NCBI GenBank assembly: GCA_002309855.1
Contig: DBYD01000062.1
Span: 23,796-50,917 of the forward strand
Source: Bacteroidales bacterium UBA1195
GTDB lineage: Bacteria; Bacteroidota; Bacteroidia; Bacteroidales; WCHB1-69
Length of the DNA stretch: 27,122 bases
Direction of reading: 5' to 3'
The position numbers and the translations under genes were made by a program. The notes under the pieces are model-generated. The model searched no databases. It was not told where the DNA came from and was given only the letters and a program-made list of their open reading frames with translations. Shown in pieces: positions 15,865 to 24,067 of this stretch (the stretch's first letter is position 1; every line of letters begins with the position of its first letter).

Positions 15865-16956
15865 ATGGGTAAAAGCAAAAGAAATACTGTTTGGCTACTT
15901 GTTTTGGCCGGTGTTGTGGCAATAGTTGCGCTTGTGCTGCTGTTGGGCAGAAACTCTACCACCAACCACCGTTCCGCTGTGGATTTCTCCATAGAGGACA
16001 CCTCATCCATCCAAACAGTCTTTATGGCGGACCGCAACGGTGGAAAGGTGCTGCTCCAGCGCCAGTCTGACGGTACATGGCTGTTGAATGGGAAGGATGC
16101 AGCTATGCGGGAAAATGTGAATGACCTGCTCTCTGTTCTTCATAACATGACAGTTAAAATGCCTGTTGGAAAGGCAGCTACGGAAAATGTGGTTAAGTGG
16201 TTGGCCACCGGTGCCACTAAGGTACAAGTTTCTTACACCGGTTTTAAGATTCAATTGGGCCGCTTCCATTGCTTGAAGGGTGAAAAGAAAAAAACTTTTT
16301 ACATGGGCAGCCCCACGCCGGATAACTTGGGCAACTATGCAATCATGGAAAAATCTAAACAACCTTATATTGTGTATGTTCCCGGATTCCGTGGCTTCAT
16401 TTCCCCCTATTTTACCACCATGGAGGGAGACTGGAAAAGCCATCAGCTGCTGAATCTCCGTATCTCTGAAATCGAGGAGGTCCGGCTTACCGATTTTGAA
16501 CATCCTGATGCTTCCCTGCTTATCAGAAAGCATGGTGAAAAGCATTTTGATATGGTCAGCCTTGCTGACGGTCGCATTCTCCCCTCCTATGACACTCTCA
16601 AGCTTTACGACCATTTGTCTTCATACCGAAAGCTTAATTTCGAGTTTTTTATGGAAAAACCTACCCCTGAAAAGCGTGATTCCATTCTTTCGGCAAAGTT
16701 CAAGGAGCTTGTGGTTACTGATATCCGTGGTTCCAAGCTTAAAATCACCATGTATCATATATATAACGAATATAATACCGAAGAGTTCGACTACCAGCCT
16801 GAATTCATGGAACTGTACAATCGGGACAAGTTTTATGTGACATTGGATGACAACACACAGGATTTCTACATCTGCCAATTTTTCGTTTTTGACCGTATTA
16901 TACAGCCTATAAGTTACTATTTTATTGATAATGATGAACATGCAATTCCGCGATAA
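15865..16956 (+). CDS. DUF4340 domain protein, GldFG-associated
   Basis: 363 aa. An N-terminal membrane anchor (about 9-28, VWLLVLAGVVAIVALVLLL) is followed by repeated beta-rich segments such as VFMADRNGGKVLLQRQSDGTWLLNGKDAAMRENVNDLLSVL, which is the DUF4340 pattern. DUF4340 proteins regularly sit behind GldG-type genes and are thought to be extracytoplasmic partners of the same ABC-like complex; the molecular role is not known. It follows gldG after 24 bases and is the last gene of the gld group. Confidence 0.85.
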   Translation: MGKSKRNTVWLLVLAGVVAIVALVLLLGRNSTTNHRSAVDFSIEDTSSIQTVFMADRNGGKVLLQRQSDGTWLLNGKDAAMRENVNDLLSVLHNMTVKMPVGKAATENVVKWLATGATKVQVSYTGFKIQLGRFHCLKGEKKKTFYMGSPTPDNLGNYAIMEKSKQPYIVYVPGFRGFISPYFTTMEGDWKSHQLLNLRISEIEEVRLTDFEHPDASLLIRKHGEKHFDMVSLADGRILPSYDTLKLYDHLSSYRKLNFEFFMEKPTPEKRDSILSAKFKELVVTDIRGSKLKITMYHIYNEYNTEEFDYQPEFMELYNRDKFYVTLDDNTQDFYICQFFVFDRIIQPISYYFIDNDEHAIPR

Positions 16957-16992
16957 TTTTTGTCGCTTTGCTGTCGTTTCGTATCTTTTTTT

Positions 16993-17001
16993 TGTGGATA
17001 T
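16993..17001 (+). other. DnaA-box-like sequence upstream of ssb
   Basis: TGTGGATAT matches the reverse DnaA box TGTGGATAA at 8 of 9 positions and lies in the intergenic region before ssb. One site alone is weak evidence and could be chance; the adjoining GATATTTG may instead be a degenerate -7 element. Confidence 0.25.
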
Positions 17002-17049
17002 TTGCAAAATATAATTAACCTTTACATTAACCTTAAAAAATTCAAGTTT

Positions 17050-17475
17050 ATGGCTGGAATTAACAAAGTTATCCTTGTCGGAAACCTGGGCAAAGACCCG
17101 GAAGTGAAATCATTTGAAGGCGGTGCCAAAGTCGCCCGGTTCACTGTGGCAACCACTGAGAGCTACAAGGACCGCACCACCGGTGAGCGGAAAGATGTCA
17201 CGGAGTGGCACAATGTGGTCTGTTGGAGAAATCTTGCGGACATTGCCGAAAAATTTCTGGTAAAGGGCAAGCAGGTGTATGTGGAAGGCCGTCTGCGAAC
17301 CCGTTCGTGGGACGATAACGGCACGAAACGTTATGTCACCGAAATCAATGCTGACAATTTCCAGATGCTGGGCAAAGTGGAGAATGGAGAGCATCCTGCT
17401 CCTTCCAACACTACCCAACAGCCGGAAATGCCCCCGTTTGTATCCTCTCCAGAAGATGATGATCTTCCCTTCTGA
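17050..17475 (+). CDS. ssb: Single-stranded DNA-binding protein
   Basis: 141 aa from ATG 17050; an open frame extends upstream to 16960 but only this start gives the family N terminus (MAGINKVILVGNLGKDPEV). Residues about 4-110 form the OB fold, with conserved EWHNVVCWRNLADIAEKFLVKGKQVYVEGRLRTRSW. A short linker rich in Pro, Gln and Ser leads to the acidic tip DDDLPF, which recruits replication and repair proteins. It binds ssDNA during replication, recombination and repair. It is separated from the gld genes by 93 bases and ends at a strong hairpin, so it may be a single-gene unit. Confidence 0.96.
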   Translation: MAGINKVILVGNLGKDPEVKSFEGGAKVARFTVATTESYKDRTTGERKDVTEWHNVVCWRNLADIAEKFLVKGKQVYVEGRLRTRSWDDNGTKRYVTEINADNFQMLGKVENGEHPAPSNTTQQPEMPPFVSSPEDDDLPF

Positions 17476-17491
17476 TGATTTCTGACGCCAT

Positions 17492-17540
17492 TTTCCGGAG
17501 GGGATCTGCATAGTTCTCAGTTTCCCTCCGGAAATATTTT
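17492..17540 (+). terminator. Intrinsic terminator of ssb
   Basis: Perfect 11-bp stem TTTCCGGAGGG (17492-17502) / CCCTCCGGAAA (17524-17534) with a 21-base loop, followed by TATTTT. The GC-rich stem stands out from the AT-rich surroundings. Confidence 0.75.
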
Positions 17541-17602
17541 AATTTGAAATTAATTGTTTTTGTAATAAATTTATGTGTTGTTAAACTATTAAATTATTGA
17601 GT

Positions 17603-19345
17603 ATGAAAAAACTTTTTTCTTTCCTGTTTTTGTTTGCCGCTATCGCGTCGGCTTCTTCCGCTGTCGTTTTGAGAGAGGATTTTGAAGGCGGCAAGCTTCC
17701 TGATGGCTGGACCATCTATTCAAGTGTCGACCAGAACTCCCGTTGGCGTGTTGCTGAGGCCATCCGTAACGGCAAAAAGAGTATTCCTGCTTACGAATAT
17801 TCTTCCGGCACCCATTATCTTGCTGGAGTTCCGAATGTTTCAAGTGGCAAATACAACGAATGGCTTGTCTCCCCTGAGATTTCCATTCCTGTCACGCAGC
17901 AAAAGAATGTCATTTCCTTTGAAACCTATTATAAGGATGCCGGCGCTGAAATGACTCTTCGCTGGTTTGAGTCAGATACCTCAAAAGCGGTGATTTTATG
18001 GACTGCTACCGGTGTCAATGAGTATGACAAGACCGTTGAGGTGGATATTTCAAAACTCAACGGTAAAAAGGGCCATTTTGCATGGGTCTTCCGTCGCGAG
18101 GTTGTATCCGACATTGACGGTTCCGGTTGGGGCGTTGACATTATTAAGGCTGAAACTGTAATTAATGGTGTTGATTTGGAGCCGGTTGAATTTGTATCTC
18201 CTTTGGAACACCTCGATTTGCACATGTATTCCGTCGGCAAGGAGATTCCTGTTGAGGTAAAGGTCTATAACAACGGTCGTACCAAGGCTGTCGGATATAA
18301 GATTTCCTATACCTTCAATGGAAACACTGTGACTGAATCCATGCCGGATATAGATTCTGCCGACAACATCTCCTTCAAGTTTTCAAAGGGCTTCACTGTT
18401 GCCAAGGCCAGCAATAACAATACAATTACTGTTTCAGTCCAAAATGAAAAGGATGAGGTTGTTAGCAACAATACTTTGAAAATTAACTGTTTCTGGGTTT
18501 CCGGACCTGCGTCTGCCTCTCAGGATTTTGAGAACGTCTCTCCTGGTGAATGGTCTATTGCAGGTTTTGTCACCTACAATGTGGACAATGTTACCGAGTT
18601 CAGAAATGTTTCTGACGGTAATTTCTTCCGTACAGACGCCTGGACAGCCGGTACTGCTGGAGGAACTGTTGCCAAAGATATTTGGGGATTCCGTCTTGCT
18701 TTCACCAGTTCTGACTTCGCCTCCACGGGTACAGCCTGTGACCGTTGGCTGGTTTTCCCGAAAGTCAGGATCAGCTCTGACCCCACTTTCCTGCAATGGG
18801 ACGCTGCCTCTGCCAACACCATGTCCGGTTCCGGTACTGAGAATTATGAGATTCTGATTTCCACCAAAACCAATGCCATGGCCGACTTTAAGAAGGTGCA
18901 TGAAGTTACTAAGGAGAAAAAGGTCAATCCGAACGACAAAAACCAAAAGCCTTCCACCCGTTACATTGACCTTTCATCTTACAAAGGCAAGGATATTTTC
19001 ATTGCTTTCCGTGATGTCACTGGTGGTAATGAAAGGGGTATGTTGTTGTTAGACAACGTGAAATTCCTTGGTGAGAATGTCATTTTCAGTGATGTGAAGA
19101 ATATCTCCTCCATCAGGACCCGTCTCTATCCGAATCCCGCAAATGACGTCATCAATATTGAGTCTGAAGAGCCGATCACTTCGGTGACCGTCTATAATGC
19201 ACTTGGACAAAAGGTATATGTCAACAATTCTGTGAATATGGAATTGTTCCAGGTTCCGACCTCCTCTTTTGTCAACGGTGTCTATTTTATCCGTGTCAAT
19301 ACTTCCACCGGAAGCGCCATGGAAAAAATCAGTGTTGCCCGTTAA
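17603..19345 (+). CDS. T9SS type A sorting-domain protein with two choice-of-anchor-J-like modules
   Basis: 580 aa from ATG 17603; the frame is open from a TTG six bases earlier. Residues 1-19 form a signal peptide (MKKLFSFLFLFAAIASASS). Two jelly-roll modules start with the same pattern: VLREDFEGGKLPDGWTIYS (about 21-190) and ASQDFENVSPGEWSIAGF (about 305-495). Each contains a WLVSPEI or WLVFPKVRI core and ends with a D-I-S/F-AF-R / LLLDNVK type strand, as in choice-of-anchor J / cleaved adhesin domains. An Ig-like linker lies between them. The last 75 residues are a T9SS sorting domain (LYPNPANDVINIE...NGVYFIRVNT). It is therefore a secreted, surface-attached protein, probably an adhesin or carbohydrate-binding protein. 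No enzyme motif is seen. Confidence 0.88.
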   Translation: MKKLFSFLFLFAAIASASSAVVLREDFEGGKLPDGWTIYSSVDQNSRWRVAEAIRNGKKSIPAYEYSSGTHYLAGVPNVSSGKYNEWLVSPEISIPVTQQKNVISFETYYKDAGAEMTLRWFESDTSKAVILWTATGVNEYDKTVEVDISKLNGKKGHFAWVFRREVVSDIDGSGWGVDIIKAETVINGVDLEPVEFVSPLEHLDLHMYSVGKEIPVEVKVYNNGRTKAVGYKISYTFNGNTVTESMPDIDSADNISFKFSKGFTVAKASNNNTITVSVQNEKDEVVSNNTLKINCFWVSGPASASQDFENVSPGEWSIAGFVTYNVDNVTEFRNVSDGNFFRTDAWTAGTAGGTVAKDIWGFRLAFTSSDFASTGTACDRWLVFPKVRISSDPTFLQWDAASANTMSGSGTENYEILISTKTNAMADFKKVHEVTKEKKVNPNDKNQKPSTRYIDLSSYKGKDIFIAFRDVTGGNERGMLLLDNVKFLGENVIFSDVKNISSIRTRLYPNPANDVINIESEEPITSVTVYNALGQKVYVNNSVNMELFQVPTSSFVNGVYFIRVNTSTGSAMEKISVAR

Positions 19346-19364
19346 CGGCATCTTTTTTTCCATA

Positions 19365-19398
19365 ACAAAAAAGGCATCTAAAAGATGCCTTTTTTTTA
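19365..19398. terminator. Bidirectional intrinsic terminator between convergent genes
   Basis: Stem AAGGCATCT (19371-19379) / AGATGCCTT (19383-19391), a 3-base loop, flanked by an A run on the left and a T run on the right, so it has a U-tract on either strand. It can end the T9SS gene on + and the mnmG operon on -. Confidence 0.85.
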
Positions 19399-19412
19399 TT
19401 TTTCTAATTTTT

Positions 19413-19459
19413 AGTGGTTTATAAGAAATCTCCTTTCTAAGCCACTTTTTTCTTTTTTT
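19413..19459 (+). terminator. Second hairpin with T-tract
   Basis: AGTGG-T-TTA...GAAA pairs with TTTC-TAAG-CCACT (19413-19446) with one wobble and a small bulge, followed by T-rich sequence. It may be a backup terminator or the end of an unrecognised small transcript. Confidence 0.4.
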
Positions 19460-19495
19460 AGTGTTTTGCATTCAAATCCACGGCGTCGTCATTAA

Positions 19496-19525
19496 TATTC
19501 AATATTTTTAATAATATATTGAATA
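19496..19525. repeat. AT-rich inverted repeat downstream of mnmG
   Basis: Perfect 10-bp arms TATTCAATAT (19496-19505) / ATATTGAATA (19516-19525) with a 10-base spacer, just past the mnmG stop. It could protect the mRNA 3' end; the low GC makes it a weak hairpin. Confidence 0.5.
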
Positions 19526-19536
19526 ACAGAATGTTA

Positions 19537-21432
19537 TTACCTTCCTAAAAGGACAAGCAAAACCGAAATGTCGGAGGGGGAGATGCCGCTTATCCGTGAT
19601 GCCTGCCCCAATGTCTCCGGACGGATGCGGGTCAGTTTTTGGCGTGCTTCGGTCGATAGGGACTGGATGGAGAAATAGTCCATATCAGGTTTCAGGCGGA
19701 TGTTTTCCAAATAGGCGATTTTTTCCGCGGTCTCCTTTTCCTTTTCGATGTAGTTTTTATATTTTACAGATATCTCACTTTGTTCCCATTCTTTTTTTTC
19801 AATATGCTCATCTGTGATGTATTGTCTTAACGTCGGTATCCATTCTATGAGCTGTTCCAGCCGTATTTCCGGTCGGAGCAGCAGTTGGGATAGTTTTGTC
19901 TTTTGGGGAATAGGGGAGGAATCCGCCTTTTCCAAAGCCGGATTGATTGATGCGGGGTCAACGGCCTGTGTGGTCAGAAATCGGATTGTCTTTTCCACCT
20001 TCTCTCTCTTTTTAAGCAGGGATTGGTAGCGTTCAGCTCCAATCAGTCCGATTTCATGTCCAATCGGAGTCAGGCGCAGGTCGGCGTTGTCCTGTCGCAG
20101 CAGTATGCGGTGTTCTGCCCGAGAGGTGAACATCCGATATGGTTCGTCAACCCCTTTTGTGACCAAATCGTCAATCAGAACCCCGATGTAAGCTTCGTCC
20201 CGGTGCAGGACTATCGGTTCTTCCCCTTTTGTTTTCCGATGCGCGTTGATGCCTGCCATCAGTCCTTGGCAGGCCGCCTCTTCGTAGCCTGTTGTCCCAT
20301 TGATTTGGCCGGCAAAATAGAGGTTTGCAATTTTTTTTGTCTCCAAGTCCGCCTTCAGTTGGGTAGGGGGGAAGTAGTCATATTCGATTGCATATCCCGG
20401 TTTGAGAATTTTTGCCTGCTGCAGCCCCGGAATGTGGTGCAATGCCTCGACCTGCACCTCCTCCGGAAGCGAGGATGAAAATCCGTTCAAATAATAGCTG
20501 ATGCCGTTTTCGCTTTCCGGTTCGAGAAACAGCTGATGCTGGTTCTTGCCCGCAAACCGTTCGATTTTGTCCTCAATCGAAGGGCAGTAACGTGGCCCCA
20601 CGCCCTTAATCCTGCCTTGGAACAGTGGAGATTTGTCAAACCCCTTGCGCAAAATTTCATGAACTTTGGAATTTGTATAGGTGATCCAGCAGCTTTTTTG
20701 CTGCAAAGGTCGTGGGGTAGGGGTGAAGGAGAACCCTTCCGGCTCATTGTCCCCTTTCTGCTCCTCCATTTGTGAAAAATCTATGCTTCTCCGGTCAATT
20801 CGTACCGGTGTGCCAGTTTTCAGGCGTCCGGTCTCAAAACCTAATTGCTGCAGTTGTTCTGTCAGACCGTATGCGGCCATCTCCCCGATGCGTCCGCCGG
20901 GGAAATTCTGCTCTCCAATGTGTATTTTTCCGTTCAAAAAGGTGCCGTTGGTCAAAATCACCGTTTTTGAGCTGATATTTGCCTCCATTTTTGTTGTCAC
21001 ACCTTTTACCTGGCCGTTCTCCACCTTCAATCCTGTCACTGTATCTTCCCTAAATTCCAAATTGTCTGTTTCGGAAAGGATTCTCTTCCATGTTTCCGAA
21101 AAGCGATATTTGTCGTTTTGTGATCGCGGGCTCCACATTGCAGCCCCTTTGGAACGGTTCAGCATTCGGAATTGTAGGGTTGTTTGGTCTGCGATAATCC
21201 CAGTCATGCCGCCCAATGCGTCGATTTCGCGTACAATTTGCCCCTTTGCTATGCCGCCAATTGCCGGATTACAGGACATTGCTGCAAACAAATTCAGATT
21301 CATGCTTATTAGCAGTGTTTTTGAGCCAAGTCGTGCTGCTGCCGATGCCGCTTCGCAGCCCGCATGTCCGCCTCCAACCACAATCACATCATAGGTTGTA
21401 TTGTCCGCTCTCCCTGTTTCGCCATGTTTCAT
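19537..21432 (-). CDS. mnmG: tRNA uridine-5-carboxymethylaminomethyl synthesis enzyme MnmG (GidA)
   Basis: 631 aa from the ATG complementary to 21430-21432. The frame runs back to a TTG at 21441, inside the parS-like palindrome, which would add MFH. It is a FAD/NADH-dependent protein that, with MnmE, builds cmnm5 at U34 of several tRNAs. The N-terminal FAD motif is YDVIVVGGGHAGCEAASAAARLG. GLMAGINAHRK and the EPYRMFTSRAEHRILLRQDNADLRLT block, both family signatures, follow, with the C-terminal helical domain that binds MnmE and tRNA. It is the last gene of a minus-strand operon, 26 bases after ybeY. Its coding strand is less G/C-biased than the genes further right. Confidence 0.95.
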   Translation of the reverse strand: MKHGETGRADNTTYDVIVVGGGHAGCEAASAAARLGSKTLLISMNLNLFAAMSCNPAIGGIAKGQIVREIDALGGMTGIIADQTTLQFRMLNRSKGAAMWSPRSQNDKYRFSETWKRILSETDNLEFREDTVTGLKVENGQVKGVTTKMEANISSKTVILTNGTFLNGKIHIGEQNFPGGRIGEMAAYGLTEQLQQLGFETGRLKTGTPVRIDRRSIDFSQMEEQKGDNEPEGFSFTPTPRPLQQKSCWITYTNSKVHEILRKGFDKSPLFQGRIKGVGPRYCPSIEDKIERFAGKNQHQLFLEPESENGISYYLNGFSSSLPEEVQVEALHHIPGLQQAKILKPGYAIEYDYFPPTQLKADLETKKIANLYFAGQINGTTGYEEAACQGLMAGINAHRKTKGEEPIVLHRDEAYIGVLIDDLVTKGVDEPYRMFTSRAEHRILLRQDNADLRLTPIGHEIGLIGAERYQSLLKKREKVEKTIRFLTTQAVDPASINPALEKADSSPIPQKTKLSQLLLRPEIRLEQLIEWIPTLRQYITDEHIEKKEWEQSEISVKYKNYIEKEKETAEKIAYLENIRLKPDMDYFSIQSLSTEARQKLTRIRPETLGQASRISGISPSDISVLLVLLGR

Positions 21433-21440
21433 GTGAAACA
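21425..21440. promoter_or_regulatory. parS-like ParB-binding palindrome
   Basis: TGTTTCATGTGAAACA has perfect 7-bp arms (TGTTTCA/TGAAACA) around a TG centre, one base from the common parS consensus TGTTTCACGTGAAACA. It covers the region immediately upstream of, and partly overlapping, the mnmG start codon. parS sites bind ParB near the replication origin in many bacteria. parA and parB are not in the window. Confidence 0.6.
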
Positions 21441-21458
21441 ATTTTACAAATATTTGAT

Positions 21459-21893
21459 TTACAAATTATTGTTGTAATATTTCTGAAGGCACGACTCCTC
21501 TTTGGAGCGCATGACAGCCGCCTCCTTTTTGGTTTTGTCCTTGTAGCCGCACAGGTGTAATATGCCGTGGATTATCACCCGCAGCAATTCGTTTTCCATG
21601 CTAACACCAAACTGTTTCGCATTATCTTTCACACGGTCGATGCTGATAATGACATCTCCTTGCAACACACCCCCTTCGCTATAGTCAAATGTAAGAATGT
21701 CTGTAAGATAGTCGTGATTAAGGTATTGGCGGTTTGCCGACAGGACGTAATCGTCGTTGCCGAACAGGTAGGTGACTTCTCCTATTTCACGCTGTTCCGC
21801 AGCCGCGCAACTGTTGATCCATTGGCGGATTTTTGTTTTATTTTTTAATGTGAAATTGATTTCTTCGTTGTAGAAGTTGATCTTATTTGGCAT
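21459..21893 (-). CDS. ybeY: Endoribonuclease YbeY
   Basis: 144 aa. A metal-dependent RNase involved in 16S rRNA 3'-end maturation and ribosome quality control. The family core is HGILHLCGYKDK: H109 and H113 are the first two zinc ligands, but the position of the third histidine (H124 in E. coli, GYDH) is D119 here. NRQYLNHDYLTDILTFDY and GDVIISIDRVKDNAK (conserved T-D-V/I-L-S/T-F and G-D-I-x-I) support the call. It lies between the RsbW-like gene (13 bases upstream) and mnmG. Confidence 0.92.
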   Translation of the reverse strand: MPNKINFYNEEINFTLKNKTKIRQWINSCAAAEQREIGEVTYLFGNDDYVLSANRQYLNHDYLTDILTFDYSEGGVLQGDVIISIDRVKDNAKQFGVSMENELLRVIIHGILHLCGYKDKTKKEAAVMRSKEESCLQKYYNNNL

Positions 21894-21906
21894 GTAACAG
21901 TATGGG

Positions 21907-22362
21907 TTACAATGTGTTTAAAACAGAGGTCTCCATGGTTTGCAGGTCGATGTGGTGCTGTGGCACCGGCTGCCGTGTCCTGATAGGGATGGTGAAGGCG
22001 ATGACTGAGCCGTTTTGCTGGAAACGGACCTCCTCACAGATGGCGAAAATGGCCGAAAGCCCGTGTGTCTCCAAATGCCGTCCGTTTTCCTTGTAGGTGT
22101 TGAATGGAAATCCATTCCCTTCGTCTGCAACGGAGAAGACAAGTTTGTCCTGCTCCTGCTGACAGGCAATGCGGACCTTTTTTCTTTTGTCGTTCCCATT
22201 TCCGTGCACAATTGCATTTCTGACCGCCTCCATCAGCGGAACGCTCAAAACGCCCCTATACTGTTCCTGTAGGGAGCAGTCGTCAATGATGCATTCAATA
22301 AAATCCTCTACTTCAATTAATTTTGAAATATCAGATGGAATTTCAACCCGTGTACAAAACAT
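21907..22362 (-). CDS. RsbW-like anti-sigma-factor-type ATP-binding protein
   Basis: 151 aa with a single GHKL (HATPase_c_2) domain. The N-box is LMEAVRNAIVHGN (about 44-56) and the G1 box is VADEGNGFPF (about 78-87). A GLSAIF segment corresponds to the G2 box. This is the size and layout of RsbW/SpoIIAB-type serine kinases that bind sigma factors or anti-sigma antagonists. No sigma factor or STAS-domain antagonist gene is adjacent, so its target is unknown. It leads the operon with ybeY and mnmG, an association I recall from other Bacteroidales, and could be translation- or stress-linked. Confidence 0.82.
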   Translation of the reverse strand: MFCTRVEIPSDISKLIEVEDFIECIIDDCSLQEQYRGVLSVPLMEAVRNAIVHGNGNDKRKKVRIACQQEQDKLVFSVADEGNGFPFNTYKENGRHLETHGLSAIFAICEEVRFQQNGSVIAFTIPIRTRQPVPQHHIDLQTMETSVLNTL

Positions 22363-22400
22363 AGAAATCGTTCCTCAATAAGTCCGTTTTTTGTGACAAA

Positions 22401-22408
22401 CAAAAATA
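22401..22408 (-). promoter_or_regulatory. -7 box of the minus-strand operon
   Basis: CAAAAATA on + reads TATTTTTG on -, a TAnnTTTG match 39 bases upstream of the RsbW-like gene. No clear -33 element. It is back to back with the comM promoter. Confidence 0.55.
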
Positions 22409-22453
22409 GAAAAAAAACACATTGGAAAAGCAATTTTGTAAAAAAAAAATGGC

Positions 22454-22461
22454 TACTTTTG
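22454..22461 (+). promoter_or_regulatory. -7 box of the comM promoter
   Basis: TACTTTTG, 17 bases before the ATG at 22479. A TTTG at 22435-22438 is a possible upstream element with a 15-base gap, as at nagB. Confidence 0.7.
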
Positions 22462-22478
22462 CAAAAAAATGAACGGAA

Positions 22479-24014
22479 ATGATTGTCAAAACTTTCGGAT
22501 CTTGCATTTATGGCATCAGTGCCATTACAATCACTGTTGAAGTCAGTGTGGAAGTGGGTGTTAACTTCTTTTTGGTCGGCCTGCCTGACAGCGCGGTCAA
22601 GGAGAGCCAGCAGCGTATAGCCTCCGCTTTGGGCTGTTATGGATACCGCATTCCCGGCAAACGTATCATCATCAACATGGCTCCGGCCGATCTGCGGAAG
22701 GAGGGTTCCGCCTACGACCTTACCATTGCCATCGGGATTCTGGCGGCTTCGGGCAAGGTGAACGCGGATGCCTTGGGCCGGTTCATCATCATGGGAGAGC
22801 TTTCGCTTGATGGCGAATTAAAACCAATCCGTGGTGCGCTGCCCATCACTATTGAGGCAAAAAAAAGGGGTTTTAAAGGGATTATCCTGCCCAATGCCAA
22901 TGCGCCGGAGGCGGCGGTGGTGGACGGCATCGACGTCTATGGGGCGCATACCATCAAGGAGGTGATCGATTTTTTCAACGGTACGCCGCTTGAGCCTGTC
23001 AATGTGAATGCGATGGACTATTTCCGCAAGATGGAATATGCCTACGGGATGGATTTTTCGGAGGTGCGCGGACAGGAGAATGCCAAACGTGCGCTGGAAA
23101 TCGCCGCTGCTGGCGGGCACAATGTGATTATGATCGGCTCTCCAGGTTCCGGTAAAACCATGCTGGCCAAGCGGATGCCAACAATTTTGCCGCCGCTGAC
23201 CTTGGAGGAGGCTTTGGAGACTACAAAAATTCATTCCGTATCGGGAAAACTGCCGCGAAACGTGCCGTTAATGACCACCCGTCCTTTCCGCGCGCCGCAC
23301 CATACCATTTCGGATGTGGCCCTGGTTGGGGGCGGGAGCAATCCCATGCCCGGGGAGATTTCCTTGGCGCACCACGGTGTGCTTTTCCTGGATGAATTGC
23401 CTGAGTTCAAGCGTTCGGTGCTGGAGGTGCTCCGGCAGCCGTTGGAGGATCGTTGTGTGACCATCTCCAGGGCAAAAATGTCGGTGGATTATCCTGCCTC
23501 CTTCATGTTTATTGCCGCCATGAACCCTTGTCCTTGCGGATATTACGGGCATCCAGAAAAGAAGTGCACCTGCAGGCCGGACAGCATCCGCCAGTATATG
23601 AACAAAATATCAGGTCCTTTGTTGGACAGGATCGACATGCACATCTGTCCCTATCCTATCCGTCAGGATGAGCTGATGGGCAAGGCCACGGGGGAATCCA
23701 GTGCGCAAATACGCGAAAGGGTGGAGGCGGCCCGTCGGATACAGGCGCGAAGGTTCGCATTGGAGCATGGTGTCTATTGCAACGCCCAGATGAATGCAAA
23801 ACAGTTCGAACAGTACTGCATGCCGGATGCCGCCGGAAACCGGCTGCTTAAAATGGCGATGGAGAAGCTGGGGCTTTCAGCCCGTGCCTACACGCGGATA
23901 TTGAAGGTGGCCCGGACAATTGCCGATTTGGACGGTAAGGAACGGATTGGTGTGGAGCATCTTTCCGAGGCCATAAATTACCGCAGTCTGGACCGTGACA
24001 ATTGGGGAAAATAA
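22479..24014 (+). CDS. comM: YifB/ComM-family AAA+ Mg-chelatase-like ATPase
   Basis: 511 aa. The N-terminal Lon-protease-like domain (about 1-175) is followed by an AAA+ module: Walker A GSPGSGKT (220-227), Walker B GVLFLDELPEF (300-310), and a cysteine cluster C351-P-C353...C363-T-C365 inserted before sensor/arginine-finger regions. The C-terminal Mg_chelatase_C domain ends near LDRDNWG. In naturally transformable bacteria ComM/RadA-like helicases promote branch migration during homologous recombination; in other bacteria the family is known as YifB. It lies behind its own promoter, divergent from the minus-strand operon, and is followed by a 126-base gap with no convincing terminator. Confidence 0.92.
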   Translation: MIVKTFGSCIYGISAITITVEVSVEVGVNFFLVGLPDSAVKESQQRIASALGCYGYRIPGKRIIINMAPADLRKEGSAYDLTIAIGILAASGKVNADALGRFIIMGELSLDGELKPIRGALPITIEAKKRGFKGIILPNANAPEAAVVDGIDVYGAHTIKEVIDFFNGTPLEPVNVNAMDYFRKMEYAYGMDFSEVRGQENAKRALEIAAAGGHNVIMIGSPGSGKTMLAKRMPTILPPLTLEEALETTKIHSVSGKLPRNVPLMTTRPFRAPHHTISDVALVGGGSNPMPGEISLAHHGVLFLDELPEFKRSVLEVLRQPLEDRCVTISRAKMSVDYPASFMFIAAMNPCPCGYYGHPEKKCTCRPDSIRQYMNKISGPLLDRIDMHICPYPIRQDELMGKATGESSAQIRERVEAARRIQARRFALEHGVYCNAQMNAKQFEQYCMPDAAGNRLLKMAMEKLGLSARAYTRILKVARTIADLDGKERIGVEHLSEAINYRSLDRDNWGK

Positions 24015-24067
24015 AAAAAAAATTCTGCTAAAATCCGATAGGAGGCGATACTAATTTATTTTTTGAT

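Noticed and set aside
20681..21394. 237-codon + strand frame antisense to mnmG
   Set aside because: mnmG is strongly supported on the other strand; this product has no family features.
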